A stretch of 64,000 bases of DNA from Rosa chinensis (taxonomy: Eukaryota; Streptophyta; Magnoliopsida; Rosales; Rosaceae): contig NC_037089.1 in NCBI RefSeq assembly GCF_002994745.2, positions 22,057,641 to 22,121,640 of the forward strand. Reading direction: 5' to 3'. Position 1 is the stretch's first letter. The number at the start of each line of letters is the position of its first letter. Below are positions 11,441 to 23,761 of this stretch, piece by piece. The notes under the pieces were generated by a model. It had not been told where the DNA came from. It did not search any database and saw only the letters and a program-made list of their open reading frames with translations. A program made the translations under genes and the position numbers.

Positions 11441-13919
11441 AGTAAGTTTTAAGTGTTTATGTTTAGCAGACCTTTACACTTTGTATTTGGTGGATGAGAC
11501 AAAGTTTTTTAATTTTTTTTGTGGTTGATTGGTTTCATTGTTGATGCACAATAGATTGTTTAAGATGACTTGATTAAAGCTTAACTGCATATGCTCATAG
11601 GATCATCTCTCTGGCTTTCCCACTCTCTCTGGTTCTATCTGGTTGGCGTTCAGTTTTTATGTAAGTTTTGTTGCTAATTGATAATTGGATGGTTCTTGCA
11701 GAAGTAGAAGATTATGTGTTCTTAGTTGAAAGCTGGCATATTAATAGGACTGCCCTTGTGGTGTGAAAACCTCAATTTGAGGTATAATGTGCTGAACTTT
11801 TAGAGAGTAAGTGGATCCCTATAGTAGTTAAAAAGAAGGTAAATTAGGGGGGGAAAAGATATCTTTTCATTTTTCACATTGATAGCCATTATGACTTTTG
11901 CATGCCAATAGGTTTAGAGATATAGGTTTTGCTGCTAAATATTTGTTCTAGTAATGTTTTGCTGCTCATGGTTAAGTGTATAATGGCTTGATTTTTTAAC
12001 TTAATACATCCATAACAAAATGATTTTGTTTGTTTGTTTTGCACTTGGTGCATTCTTGGTATTCCTTTTGCTGTTTTGCATATAGCTTTTGCATTTGTAT
12101 AGTTAGTTTCATTCTTTTAATCTTGATGGCAAGAAGGAATCAGTATGTTGTGTTTCATGACCACGGTCTTTTTAAGCATCTCCAAGCAGTTACATTCAAT
12201 TGATAACTAATTGTTCATCAGGTGTAATGACTTCCTGTGGATAACAATCTTCCTGATTTATGATTTCCAATGAGAAGTATAGTTTATGGTAATCTCCGGT
12301 ATTCATGATATCTGTCCCTTAGTTCAAGTCTTCAAGCAAAAGACACACCATTTACATATTCAGGTGCAATAAGTCCTTTCTCATTATTCTTTTTACCCAG
12401 TTCAAGTCTCCTGTCCATATCTTTTCCCTTGCAGCTAGAAGCAAGTATTAAAAAAAAGAGGTTTTTTTTTTTTTTTTGAAACGGAAAATGGAGGTCTTTA
12501 GAGCTTTGAATTTTTTAATGCAGCTGCAAAGCATATTTCATTGTGAACTTTGTTTTATCAAGGCTCCAAGTTACTATATTTTTACAGAAACTACTGCTAT
12601 TAATCATGATCCCTTTGCTTATTTATCTAGATACAAACCATTTTCTCCATTGATTTCATTTTACATGACCCTACTATAGTTTCCGATGCTTCCTGTTTAT
12701 TGTTTTTTCTGCCACAGGAATTAGCCTTGTTTTCCATTAACTTGTTTCTTTAACTGATGGAATACCAAAATGCCAGCAGTACCCGAAGCAATATCTTCAC
12801 AAAGCGGTATGTATTTTCATCTATATTGCTATGTTAGAACATAACAGTTCTGTGATTATCATTTACCAAAAATGTAGCAGGCAGGTAGTTACATTTCGGG
12901 TTTAGTTGCACACTTGCGCTTAATTATGTAAAAAATTGAATAGTGGAGCATTCATTAACATGTTTTGACTTTTTAGTTCACACTGATGATAATCATAATA
13001 ATTGGGTAAAAATTGGTTAGTGTAGTATTCAAGTAGCGCTGCAGTCTGCACTTTTATCAATTATAAGAAGAGCTCCTTAGTTGCTGCTTATTTCTTTCCT
13101 TTTTTTGTTTTCTGTAAGGTAGCTATCTATTTCAGCAAATAATTCTTTGTTCTTTTGGATGGAGTCTGTATATAATATGGTATGTAGTTTGTTTGTGTAA
13201 TATGCACCTATTGTTTCTTTTAGATACAATGCTCTAGAGAGGAGAGAAGCTTGCAAGGGCGGTAAAGAAATAAGCAAGAGAGCTGCCCAATCACAATCAA
13301 CTGCTAAGGGTACAGCAGCCTTCCAAAGAGCTCATTCCTCTCACAATTCTAGAAGAAATGATGTACCACATTTTGGGAATCAGTTAGTAACATGTCTTTA
13401 CCTTTTATATTTCTTCCTAAGGATGAAGTCCCAACTAAGCCAAGATTGCCATCAAGTCCATGCCAAAAGCCTGAAATCAGTAATGCCACCACTGATTCCA
13501 ATTAAAGATGAGCGGGAGAAGCAAGAAAGCATCAATTGTTATATTATTTAGCATGAGAAGAAAAAGAAAACAAGGTGATGAGCTCATGACCTGTAAAGTA
13601 TGCTGAAGCTCATGGCCTGGAAGGTCTGAAGTGCAATAGGCTTGAAATTTATGTTTGGGGCTGGCCATGACAATCTTTAAGTACATTTTTGGATGTATTT
13701 TGCTATGGGAGTTTATTGGAAATACTCCTTTTGTGCATACAATATTAGCATTGTCAAATCCATTTAGGTACATTTTTGTGGATTATAACAATATTAGATA
13801 TATATTGATAAATGACTATTTATTTGGTATTTTGATTCCAGCATTGAATATGAATAATTCTTGTCATTGGACAACAAAATGAAAATATGTCAAGCTGATG
13901 AGGTTTATAGGTTAAAATC
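11441..13919 (+). other. CACTA 1 interior, mostly intron-like sequence
   Basis: AT/T-rich sequence typical of plant introns. Possible exon scraps occur at about 12771-12807 (ATGCCAGCAGTACCC, ending before GTATGT) and about 13225-13380 (Ser/Arg-rich, AAKS-like composition). No family could be assigned. Frames such as 12476-12679, 13477-13773 (minus) and 13655-13882 have no support as genes. Confidence 0.35.
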
Positions 13920-14382
13920 AGACAAAGTTTTCTATAATTCACACGACGGTTTCTAATGATATCATTGTCTCAAATGTCATGGTACGACGGTTAGAGTTAT
14001 ATGTGTTGTATGAAAGCACATATACACTGAATTAGTCACACCACATTTATGTTGGAAGAACTGTCGTGTGTATGCAATTTGCACAACGTCTTAAAAATAA
14101 AACTGACTTCTGAACAACAAAGAGACAAGGCTAGAATCCTAAAAACCGTGGTATGAATAGATGTCACACCACGGGAAATTTCTGTCGACAGCATGTCGAC
14201 AGATCTGCCGATCCATCAGACAACGGATTTAGCTACACACCGTCGACCCAATGATCGGTATACAACGGTTGAAAACCGTCGTGTGACAGCCTTTCATCAG
14301 ACGACGCCTCGATAGACCACGGAAATGCAAAACGTGAGACGACAATTTTAAACCGTCGTGTGAAGCATTTTGTGTAGTAGTG
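13920..14382. repeat. CACTA 1 right subterminal repeat region
   Basis: Dense copies of CACACGACGG, ACCGTCGTGTGA and CACACCAC(G/A) motifs in both orientations, ending in the inverted CACTACTACA terminus. Confidence 0.7.
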
Positions 14383-15716
14383 TTATAAACTCTAATTAAA
14401 TTATAATTTTTCTTGATTATAGGATTTCATTATGTGCACAATTGGAAGAAGAAATTAGTGCAATTCAAAGCAAAGGAATAAGGGATGTATCTGGTCACTA
14501 TTCAAGGTATATACCAAGAGTCATCAAGGGAAAATAGATCAGAAAATTCAAGACTTTGTCAGGAGAAAATCAAGGAAATTTGGAGGAGGAATCACCTCTA
14601 GATGATTGGCCATGATTGCATCACAAGAGAGGAGAATTCCACTATAAATAGCAACAATTCTTGACAACAAGAGCATCACTTCTTCAGACAAAATTCAGTT
14701 CGATCATTAACCTAGCTCTCTTCTCTCCCTCTCCAAAATTCAGAAAAGCCTCTTGCCGTGAAGAGCTTCAGGACTTCTCAAAGGCTGTTCGTGTTCTTGA
14801 AAGCCTAGCCCTGTGTTCTCTTGACGTTCTCCAAGCTTCCTTGAAGATCAAAAAGTGTAATCCATAGCCCTTATTTCTGTTTTCGTACTCTTTAGTATTG
14901 AATTTCAGATTTTATTTATGAACTTTATCATTGGAGTTGGATTTTTGTTAAGAACGAGTTTATGTTAGTAATTTTCAGATTTGTTTCTTTATGTTCTTGA
15001 GTTGTTTATGATATCTCTATAATATGATTTTGTGCCATCCTTTTATATCTTTAAGCATATGATTTTGGTTGAATAATTATGTTAATCTGTAGGTTAATAA
15101 AGCTAAATTTGTGTTCTAATCCACCTAATCGTTTTAGGGCATAAATTGAAGTGGTAAAGGCTATGTACAATGGTCGAGATTATATGCTACATGTTTGTGC
15201 GTTTGTAACTTCTTATGGATGCATACATGTTTGGATTCAGAATTCTAATTGCACTTATTGATTCATATTTAATGTTGACGGATGCTCTTCAGTATTAACG
15301 TGTTGTTTTATATGAAATACTTTAACTTATGGACTTTTCCTAACCTAGGAGATTAAAGAAGAATTAAAGTGGTACTCGATCTCTTCAGACTTGTACTTCG
15401 AATTCATTTCTGATATTTAGTATTGGCATGATTTTAGGTTGTATAGATTGAAACAATTCATTTCATGTTGACATGGTTTGAAAATTCTGATTTGAATGTG
15501 AAGATGTCTTTCATTGTAGATAGTTTTATTTGTTTTGTTTTTACTTTAAGTAGATTAGGAACCGAATTGCAAAACCCCCATTTTATTCTTTTATTTGTTA
15601 ATTGACCTTTTTGTGTAGGTGTACCCTACAATCTCCGGACTGAACGATCCTTGCTTATCCTATACTGACAACTACATTTTGCAGGGTTAAATTGTGAGGC
15701 TATTTCAGCTGCATCA
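14383..15716 (+). repeat. LTR copy C, right part
   Basis: Continues copy C after the CACTA insertion. TATA box at 14643-14650. It ends GCTGCATCA at 15716, homologous to the end of copy B at 5515. The frame at 14661-14867 is LTR sequence, not a gene. Confidence 0.85.
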
Positions 15717-16972
15717 AAATTGTTGGTTCAACCTAATTGGTATTGGAGACTGGTAAGGATTTCTGAATTCTGCTATAAATGAAAGATTGGTTGAGGGTTG
15801 TTCATTGATGGTATAATTTCTGCTAGGGATTCATATGGTTAATGGTTGTGCAATGCAGCTAGAACGGAATTGGTTTCCAAGTTGGAGAAGAAAAGATGGT
15901 AAGTTTTGGTCTCTGCCAATCCAGGGCTTTGGTGTAGTGATTGTAAATTTCTTGTGAATGTTACTATTTGGAACGGAGTCTGCTTTATTACTTCGATTGC
16001 TTAGTTGACTGATGCCTTAATGATAACTTGACTATACTTTGGATAAGAGTGAACTGGCAGTTTCTATTGAGAAAATTGGTCTTATTAGTTAAAATGGAGA
16101 ATCTGATATCAACTGTGGAATGTTATATGGCAAGGTGAATGAAGTTGGCAATGAAGAAAATAAGGAATTTGAGTCTAGTGGAATTTGACAATAAAAAAGG
16201 TTAAACGAGCATAGTTAAGTAAATTAGATCATGAGCGGATTACTTAACTTTAAAGTGACCATAACTTGAAATCATTTTAAGAATCATAATCATTCGGGAA
16301 TGGTAATTACTATTTATTTGCTTAAGGTTTAAAGACTAGGTAAAAATGTCAACTCGGTTGACCCGAATTACATTAAGGAAACAAGTACGATCACCATATC
16401 CCGAATGAGCTTACTACGTTAAGTGAATTGTTCGGGAATGGAAATTGTGATTTGTTTTTCTAAAGTAAAAAGGTTAAAGAAGTGAAGTCAAAGTGCTAAG
16501 TATAATCACCATATCCCAAATTATTCAAAAGCAATACCATTCGGATTATTTGGAAATGGATAGTAGATTTTTATGTTAAAGGATAATTCAATGGACTTTA
16601 AGGAAATTAAGTGAATGCCTTAGGTGCTCGATTGATTAAGTTAATGACGTCAAGTTACTAATTGGTTTAATTTTATTATAAATCGAGCGTGTGCATATGA
16701 AATTGGAAGAAGTATCGAAAGTCCAAAACGAAGCTAATTGTGGATGAGCACTCCATATCCAGGTAGGGTGAGCTGTCCCTTCCTTGTTAGAGGCTTTTCG
16801 ATATGTGAGGAATGCTCTAGTATAATAGTATGTTGCCTGGAAGTACCTTTTTGGTTGTTCATTAGTCGATGCCTCGTGATACCCGTGTTTTCATAACTGG
16901 TAATTGTTGATTGCGAAAACCGAGGCTAGAGTTGCATGTTGAGATACTTTATCCCTTGTATGTTTGTACTTG
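15717..16972 (+). mobile_element. Middle part of the chromovirus-like LTR, interrupted at both ends
   Basis: No gene is visible. The sequence is AT-rich with TTCGGGAATGG-type phrases repeated at about 16290 and 16430. It lies between the end of the three-LTR array and a CACTA insertion whose removal joins it smoothly to 22325 onward. Its assignment to the LTR that opened at 1185 is inference from the nesting. Confidence 0.45.
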
Positions 16973-17330
16973 CACTACAACAAAACTTGGCATTAATGAC
17001 CAACGCAGTGGTCACTAAAAATAGTCAATTTGGTCACTGAATATGATTAGTGACCAAATATTGTTTGTCACTGAGTGGTCACTATAGACCCGTCACTAAT
17101 TCTATTTAGTGACCAAAGTATGGTTGTTGGTCACTAAAGTGAAAAGTTTTAGTGACCAAGATTATTTGGTCACAAATCATGAAAGAGTTAGTGACCATAA
17201 AGTTCCTCACTAAACCTAACAGATCTGGTCACTAAAACACATGATCTGGTCACTAATTAGAGTCATATGCTTATATCAGTGACCAAACCTTTAGGCCACT
17301 AAAGTTTTGGTCACTGGAAAAAAAAAATAT
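16973..17330. repeat. CACTA 2 left subterminal repeats (GGTCACTAA units)
   Basis: More than a dozen copies of TTGGTCACTAA and its complement TTAGTGACCAA within about 350 bases. The mirror-image block lies at 22120-22324. Confidence 0.8.
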
Positions 17331-20300
17331 ATCTCCTAAGCTTTTTTATTTTGGTCTACTACAATAGCTATCAAATAATAACTAGCTGAAAATAGAACTC
17401 TAATACTGATCAAACTTCTATATAGTAGAAACTATATTAAACTAAATACATTGTATTGCTGAAGACAATCCACATTATCACTTATTGATCATGTTTACAA
17501 ATACATGTCCCTTAAAAAACTAATTTAAAAGCCTAACAATTTCAGTACTTCCATGACAACAAAATCCAAGAGAAAGATGGACAAGCTTTTGCAACTCTGT
17601 CACATATAACGGTTGTAATTGATGTGCTTTGATATATCTACCTCTAATATGATGGCCCTCTTCACCATTCTGCATTATAAGAACACATATTAACCAACAT
17701 GATTTACTATAAAACAAAAAAGTTCAATACAGTATACGTGAATGAAAAGTTTAGCCTTATTTCCATGACTCACTGGCCTTCTCACCTTCAATCATACACA
17801 TTTGATCCCGTTGTTGCCAAGGCTGAACCCATCTCTCCACTATGTACTACTCTTCTTGATTCTGTCTGCAGGCCTCCACTGAACACAGTAAGTCCAAATT
17901 GCCCACCTATAAGTTAAAAACACCAAAATCTGAAACATCAAAATCTGTAAAATATATGAACTAACATGGGACAATGATATACCATGTATAGCAGCCACAA
18001 TCATATATGCAACTTCACGAATATTTGAAGATATCAAATATCTGATGAATTGGTTTGTGTTATAGGAAATTGCCTCTTATGCAACCAAAAAACAACTATT
18101 GAATGATAGAGAGAGAGAGAGAGAGAGTTTTCCTTTCACGATTGCGTGTGACATGAAAAAGACCAAATAGCTCAATGGAAAACAAACTAACACAAGCCAA
18201 GCAAACCTGACCTTACAGAAACTTCAAAAATTGATTGCATTTAATTCATGCTCAATCCAAAGGTACGCCAACACAACACAAGCCAAAATGACATTACATA
18301 AAGTATTAAAAATTTGTTTGCATTTAATTATGGATATGCTATATTTGATGACTAGCTTACCTGCAGACTAGTGGTTGGAGGAATGCATATGTTGATAGTT
18401 GACATGTAAGGTCTCTTACTGTCTAGGTGATGCAAGCTTCAATTTCAAAACAACACCAGCAATTGTGAAGAAGGACACCCACCTGTAAAAGAAAGAAGTG
18501 GGGTAAAATTAAAGAACACCCAGCAGCAATTCCACTGCATGAACTCCAATGATTTGTTCTTGCCAAAATAAGTAGAACATGTGTTCTGCACAAAAAACAA
18601 TAATCAAGAGTAGAAGAGCATATGTCTCTGACCTTAGAGAGAGTGGTTGCTTATGCGAGACCATAGTCTGTATTCTAGAAGAGGCATCAAGATATTGCTG
18701 GTCTTCATACTTCCACACAATCAATTATCTTTCCTCATTATCTATAAATGCCAATATTTAACAAAACGTAAAATCCATACTCACTTGTTTTCAACCTCTT
18801 TGACCTGGCATGATCACATTCAGATTTTCTCTCATTAACCTTCTCAGCAGCAGATTGCTCTAAGAACCGTTTTATTCCTCTTTTCGGATTCTTAGATGCC
18901 ATCTCTGCATTCACATATAATTCAATTAAAATTCTACACCATCATACCCACTGACAATCATTTATTGATAACCCTGATCACAGCCACACCATCTTTACAT
19001 ACCTAAACAGAATAAAATGAAAAGGTTCTTCAGATCAGGTTTGTTATCATAGGGTAGAAAGTTCTAAAAGCTACCAATAAACGTTACTATAAAAGCTACC
19101 AGTATCACTCTATTTTATTTAACTTTCAAAAAGTACTGACAAAGTCTTTGAAAGGACAGATTACTTCTAAACGTTTCACTTAATGATTTCTATTGTTGTA
19201 TAACATACAATTGACATTTCCAAAAAATGAACTCAGCAAAAGAAAGTTGAATTAGGGCTGAAAAGAAAACTTTGTTCTAACTGCAGTTAGTACATTCAAA
19301 TGAATCCCCAAATCATAAAGAAATTGTATATTGCGTAGCTAAGAAGGATCTACGAAGAAAGAAAACTCAAATTCAATGGTCATGTTGATCACTATAAACT
19401 ATTAATGTCCAGATTCAATATTAATGTCCTAAAGAAAAATCTGGAGGATGGGAAAGAAAAACTTACTGGAACCCAAATGAAGAAGGCGAGCTCAAATGCA
19501 TTCTACAAGGTCCAAAACAGTAATGTTAGTAATGTATTCAAGTTTGGTTCAACTGTAGGGCTCAACATTTATAGTAAGAATTTTGGGTGTGATTTAGTCA
19601 AACACTCCTTAAGGACAAACTTTAAAAGACAAATACTTCAGCTGCATCTATTCGAAGTAGGCTGAACATGGTGATGCAGATGCAAATTCATAAGCTTAAA
19701 GCAATGAGTAGCACAGGACAAAAAGTGATCATGGTCTTCAAAGTTCAAGCACATGCGAAGAACAAGACTAGGAACCTACCATCACAACCAGCCTTGTCTT
19801 TATAACAGGGATCATTTATGGATGGGAAGTGCATAAGTTGTAGCATTCTCAAACAAAATAGGAACAGAAAAGAGATAAACAAAGGAAAAACCTATCTAAT
19901 CTAAGCTTTTTGACAAGCTATTAGCATGCATGCTCATTATCCTATCTAAAGTAGGACGCAAACTGTAAGATTGAACCTTTGATCTAAGCATGCTTTACAT
20001 ATTTCAAGCTTCATGTTATTACTTTGTATTCGCCTTATGGCTTTTTGCTCATTTGGCTTTATGCCATCTGTTTTTGGTTGAGGGGTTTTGGTTCATGTCC
20101 CCGCCTCTTTGTTTGTTCTTGATCATGGTATTCAAATTCCAATCCTATGTGAATGATTTTGGCCAAAAAAAAAAATCATGTGGAAGACACAAAACCAGCA
20201 ACTTGCCAATCACAACCAGCCTCCTCTTCATCACTGCGTAAATGTCTGATTGGGATGTTTCGCAAGTTAAAATATTTTCCAAAATTAGTACAGTTAAAAA

Positions 20301-21558
20301 AAGAGAGAGAAAAAACCCAATCTAATCCAATCTCTTAGCAAGCTATTCAGAGTACAATACATAGTATTCAGAGATAAGCCAACACTTCCGAACTCTGAAG
20401 TTAAAAAAAAACAATAACATCCAATTGCAAAGTAGTCAATAATGGCGACAAACAGAGGAAAAAAAAACATTAAAAGTTCTCAGTTTCTTACCACTCTTCA
20501 TGTTGAGATTAGCTACAATAGCCGCACAAAGAGCAACATCAGGAAACAAAACTAGCACAGCAATAAGATGAGTATTGGACTGGTATACAAAACTTGAAGT
20601 TAGGTGCAATGGAAAGAAAACAACAAAGAATGTTGACTCTGTAATATGCCAAAAAAAATATCGACTGTTGTAGAAGTAGGCATATACATATTGAGCCCAG
20701 GAGTAATTAAGTAAAAAGCTTTAAACAAATCAACAAATAATAGAGACTGTTTGGGTGAGTGATAGAGAGACCAGGTTGTGGTACTCTATGAGCTTAGCCA
20801 TGGTGGTGCTCTCTCCTTCAGGGATTATGAGTGAGGCCACGGTTTTGAGCTGCTATGGTTTCTTTATCTCCACGCCTTCACTCCCAGCATTCTTAGCACT
20901 GCAACACAGAACGGAGAGTTTCAATAAACATTTAGAGCAAAACCCAAAAGACATATATATGGTCAGAGAGAAATAAGAAAGGCATGCCTGCTATGTGTTC
21001 GTTCTTCCCCACTACAAAAAATCAAGATCCCAAAATAGACCCACAAATCACAGATGTGTTCGTTCTTCCCCACTACAAAAAATTATGGGCAAAATCCCGA
21101 ATTGACCCCTCACCTTCTATCTCACCCTCGTTTCCCCTCCACTCCAATAACCACTGTTCAACTGCAACGATACCACTCACCTATAACTTCATCAATCGCC
21201 AGAGGTACCAAGTTTCATGCTTTTCTTTTTATTTACCAGACAGTTTCATTCTTTTTTTTATGCTCTCTGTTAGTGAAAGTTAGTGTAAGAGCAAGGCTGA
21301 ACTAATTTAGAGTCGATCCTAGTACAATTAGATGATGATATCTTCCATTTCATGATTATGCATCTTTTGATTATGCGTTCTTCCAGATTAGTTTCTCTAG
21401 AAGATTTCCATGCCCGTTCAAACCACTTTGTAGTTAGAACCAAAATAAAGCAAAAGTACATTGCGGACATCAATCAAACAAAATCAGTCACAAATTGATA
21501 AAGAAAATACAACCCTAGAAAACACATGAAAATGAACAAGAACAACATTATGACAGAC
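17331..21558 (-). other. CACTA 2 interior with captured, unidentified exon-like sequence
   Basis: Mostly AT-rich, intron-like sequence. A minus-strand open block at about 18790-18903 begins ATG (MASKNPKRGIKRFLEQSAAE...) and runs to a GTGAGT donor; it is Lys/Arg/Glu-rich, of unknown family. Another minus block at 18509-18724 includes VWKYEDQQYLDASSRIQTM and may also be exonic. A (GA)n tract lies at about 18107-18127. Near 20984-21090 a 70-base segment with ATGTGTTCGTTCTTCCCCAC is repeated in tandem. The remaining small frames are not supported. Confidence 0.35.
18790..18903 (-). pseudogene. Exon-like fragment, basic protein of unknown family
   Basis: Reading on the minus strand, an ATG opens a block rich in Lys, Arg and Glu (KNPKRGIKRF, NERKSECDHARSKRLKT) that ends at a consensus GTGAGT splice donor. 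It could be the first exon of a captured nuclear-type protein. There is no match I can name. Confidence 0.3.
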
Positions 21559-21916
21559 CGGATAAGCCATTCTGTCAAGGTTTCTGGCCCCATAGAAGAG
21601 CTTCACGTCAAATCCCTTATCAACATTAAACCCTAATTCAATCAGAGACCTGATCGGACTCCAGAACAGAAATTGAAACATGTTAACAATCGAATTCATT
21701 CTATTGCCTCAAAATTAGTGAATCCAAAATCAATTGAATGACAACAAACCTGATTCCATATCCCGTTGTGAAAATTAGAACCGTAGGATAATTCTCCAGC
21801 GGTTCGATCTAATCAATCTCGAAGCCTTTCCCATAACCTGGGTTAGCTCCACAACGTCCCCCTTCTTCAACGCGCATAGTAGCTCAGTGATAGACCATGA
21901 AGCAAAAGGGTTCTGC
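21559..21916 (-). pseudogene. Captured fragment of a pKIWI502-like ferredoxin-reductase-type oxidoreductase
   Basis: Two exons are readable on the minus strand. The first (about 21916-21750) encodes ITELLCALKKGDVVELTQVM, then GKGFEID and PTVLIFTTGYGI, and ends at a GTTTGT donor. The second (21658-21559) begins after an AG acceptor and encodes SPIRSLIELGFNVDKGFDVK, followed by LFYGARNLDRMAYP. Joined in phase they give the FAD-domain end and the G.GI.P nucleotide-binding start of the plant 'fruit protein pKIWI502' family (ferredoxin-NADP reductase fold), normally a plastid protein of about 300 residues. A TAG breaks the first exon after GFEID, and the Gly/Ser of the usual TGSGIS motif is changed to TGYGIS. 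The fragment is non-functional, lies inside CACTA 2, and is most simply a captured host-gene piece. Confidence 0.65.
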
Positions 21917-22119
21917 TGGCGAGAAGAAGAGTAAGGGAAGAGGACGATGAAGATAAGAAGAGGGTGAACTAAGGATTATATTTTCTTTTTGGGTATAAAT
22001 TATGTGAGAATAAAATAGCGCTTTTGAACGCCTCTAGTAAAAGAATTTGGTTTTTAATTTTGAAACCAACCCGCCAACTCCAAATTCTAAGAGAAAATTC
22101 CCTCCATTCAGCAGAAAAA

Positions 22120-22324
22120 TTTTGGTCACTAAAGCAAAACCTCATGTTATAAAGTCTAGAAACATGAGTGACCCAACATAAATGGTCACTAATACTAAAA
22201 CTTTTGGTCATTAAAAGTGTAAGTGACCAGACAGTAATAGTGGTCACTAATATAATACTATTTGTGACTAACATTGATGTGGTCACTGACAAATTGGTCA
22301 CTAATGCCAGAATTTGTTGTAGTG
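22120..22324. repeat. CACTA 2 right subterminal repeats
   Basis: Inverted counterpart of the left end, with TTTGGTCACTAA units, finishing at the terminus GTTGTAGTG. Confidence 0.8.
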
Positions 22325-23330
22325 TTGTGACCTGAAAGTGAATGGGACGCGTAGATTCCTAGGGATCCCACGGTGTCGATAACCGTGAACCTCTGGAAGG
22401 GGCTGTGCTCCTATGTTTGTCGAGGAAGGGTGAGTACCGACAGTGAACCAGTCATAGGAGACTCAGGGCCAGGAAATGGACACTTTCGTAACTTGTAGTC
22501 ACAAAGACTACAAAGTAGTTGGCCGGTTCTTGAAGGATGACGAACCGGGTCGGTCACCGATTTGTTTTAGTTTAGCCGGCAGGTATTTCTTATATAAAAA
22601 GAGGACCAAAGGATTTCACTCCTACCCCCATGGTGAGCCGGCAGGTAGGTATCTCGGAGCTCCAAGTTGTGTGAAGCATGTGCATATGTTTTATAAAAGA
22701 GAACAAATGTTTGTGGTTGCCTCTTTTTAAAGTATTTTCGATAAACGTGCACAATATTATGTAGTAAATATTTTTCAAGTATATTATTTTCAAACCTAGC
22801 ATGGTTGGGTCGGCCCCTACTGGGCATGCGAAGACGAAAGCTCATCCTTACAACAGTGTGTAGGTCTTGAGCATGTGGTCGGGGAGCGTACAGAGGAGGC
22901 ACATGGCTCAGCTTTGCGTATTCTTCTTTGACTTTATCGAAAGAAGGTTTTGGTCCTTTATCGGATTTTGAAGTCACTTATTTATTTGCTTTTTAATTGT
23001 TTCCTACTCTCTTATTTACAAAACTTCGAGAGGCCCGCAACCCTGGGGCGCGTCTCTCATACTGGATGTTACTTAGTGATTTGTTTTTCCAATTGGGCTC
23101 CAATTGTAAGCCCAAATTCTTTAACCCACTTTAAATTCCGCTTTTGAAAATACGTTGCTCGGTTGCTAGAATGATTTGTCCAAGAAAATAATTTGTAAAC
23201 CAACAACCTAAACCCAAAAGGTCTTGCGGCTTCGGGTTGATGAGCTATAGGGATGTCATTCGTGACATGTTGGTTCCTCCTTGGCTTGGGGTCATGGCGC
23301 TGTGGGACCCTTCTCCCGGGTCACCAAAAA
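22325..23330 (+). mobile_element. Last part of the chromovirus-like LTR
   Basis: Continues directly from 16972 once CACTA 2 and one TTG are removed. It is GC-richer than its surroundings and contains no supported gene; the 136-residue minus frame (22567-22977) has no recognisable domain. The LTR's CA end could not be fixed; a candidate lies near GGGTCACC at about 23317-23324. Confidence 0.4.
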
Positions 23331-23760
23331 GTTGTTCGTGGTGGCCTATTCATATCTTTTATTAGGTTTTTATTTGTTTCTTTTAGGTTAGGTTGAATTT
23401 GTTCTTCCTTAATTGAGCAAGGGTTTGGATGTCTTGGATTCATGGTTGTGAAATGACAACTCCAAGGACTAGTATTAAACTTTCTTGTTGTCAATATAAT
23501 GAGGAGGTGCCCCTTCACGTATACTAGTAGTTTTGGTACACGGTGCGAAGAGAGTTAATTTCTTCTTGATGTTAGCTGTAAGGATGTATTGGGACTCCTG
23601 TGATAAGTTGATTGTCTGTAACTTTGAAGAAAGAGAGATTCATGTGGTTAAAGTTTGCCCCCTATCAGTTCATGGTATCTATAACGGACCATTCTATATT
23701 AGGAGTATGAATAGGTCCTCTTCTCTAGTTGGGATAGTTGAGATTTTACGGTTGTAATCT
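23331..23760. other. No recognisable feature
   Basis: Unique-looking sequence between the LTR remnant and a MITE-like fragment. A plus frame at 23533-23757 resembles retrotransposon-derived text but shows no motif I can name. Confidence 0.3.
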
Positions 23761-23761
23761 C

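Larger units (their letters stand above)
8922..14382. mobile_element. Non-autonomous CACTA transposon 1 (5461 bp)
   Basis: The ends are CACTACTACAGAAAATG and, inverted, CACTACTACACAAAATG, with TTA duplicated on both sides (8919-8921 and 14383-14385). Three-base TSDs and CACTA ends define the En/Spm (DTC) superfamily. The uninterrupted LTR copy B reads GATTATAAAC at the same place and proves the insertion site. Both ends carry short subterminal repeats based on the (A)CACGACGG / CCGTCGTGTG motif. No transposase frame is visible. The interior looks like captured, intron-bearing gene sequence (about 9800-13500). Confidence 0.93.
2338..15716 (+). mobile_element. Three-LTR array of a non-coding (LARD-like) Ty3/gypsy retrotransposon
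   Basis: Three copies of one LTR are present, all opening with TGATA(A/G)GAGCA. Copy A is 2338-3840 (3' end missing), copy B 3915-5515, and copy C starts at 8498 and ends at 15716 once a CACTA insertion is removed. A short internal tail (3841-3914) lies between A and B, and about 3 kb of internal sequence between B and C. No gag, protease, reverse transcriptase or integrase frame is visible, so it must have been mobilised in trans. The five bases before copy A (AAACT, 2333-2337) and after copy C (AAATT, 15717-15721) match at four of five positions, so they may be the original TSD. LTR-internal-LTR-internal-LTR arrays like this usually arise by recombination between two copies. Confidence 0.8.
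16973..22324. mobile_element. Non-autonomous CACTA transposon 2 (5352 bp)
   Basis: The ends are CACTACAACAAAACTTGGCA and inverted CACTACAACAAATTCTGGCA, each followed inward by ATTA(A/G)TGACCAA-type sequence, with a TTG TSD at 16970-16972 and 22325-22327. The first and last 200-350 bases are packed with GGTCACTAA / TTAGTGACC units, a subterminal motif different from that of the other CACTA elements here. No transposase is recognisable. The interior contains minus-strand exons of a pKIWI502-like oxidoreductase (21559-21916) and another exon-like block (18790-18903). Confidence 0.93.

Noticed and set aside
22567..22977. 136-residue minus-strand frame
   Set aside because: Lies in LTR sequence, shows no recognisable domain and overlaps another frame on the same strand; the length is within chance.
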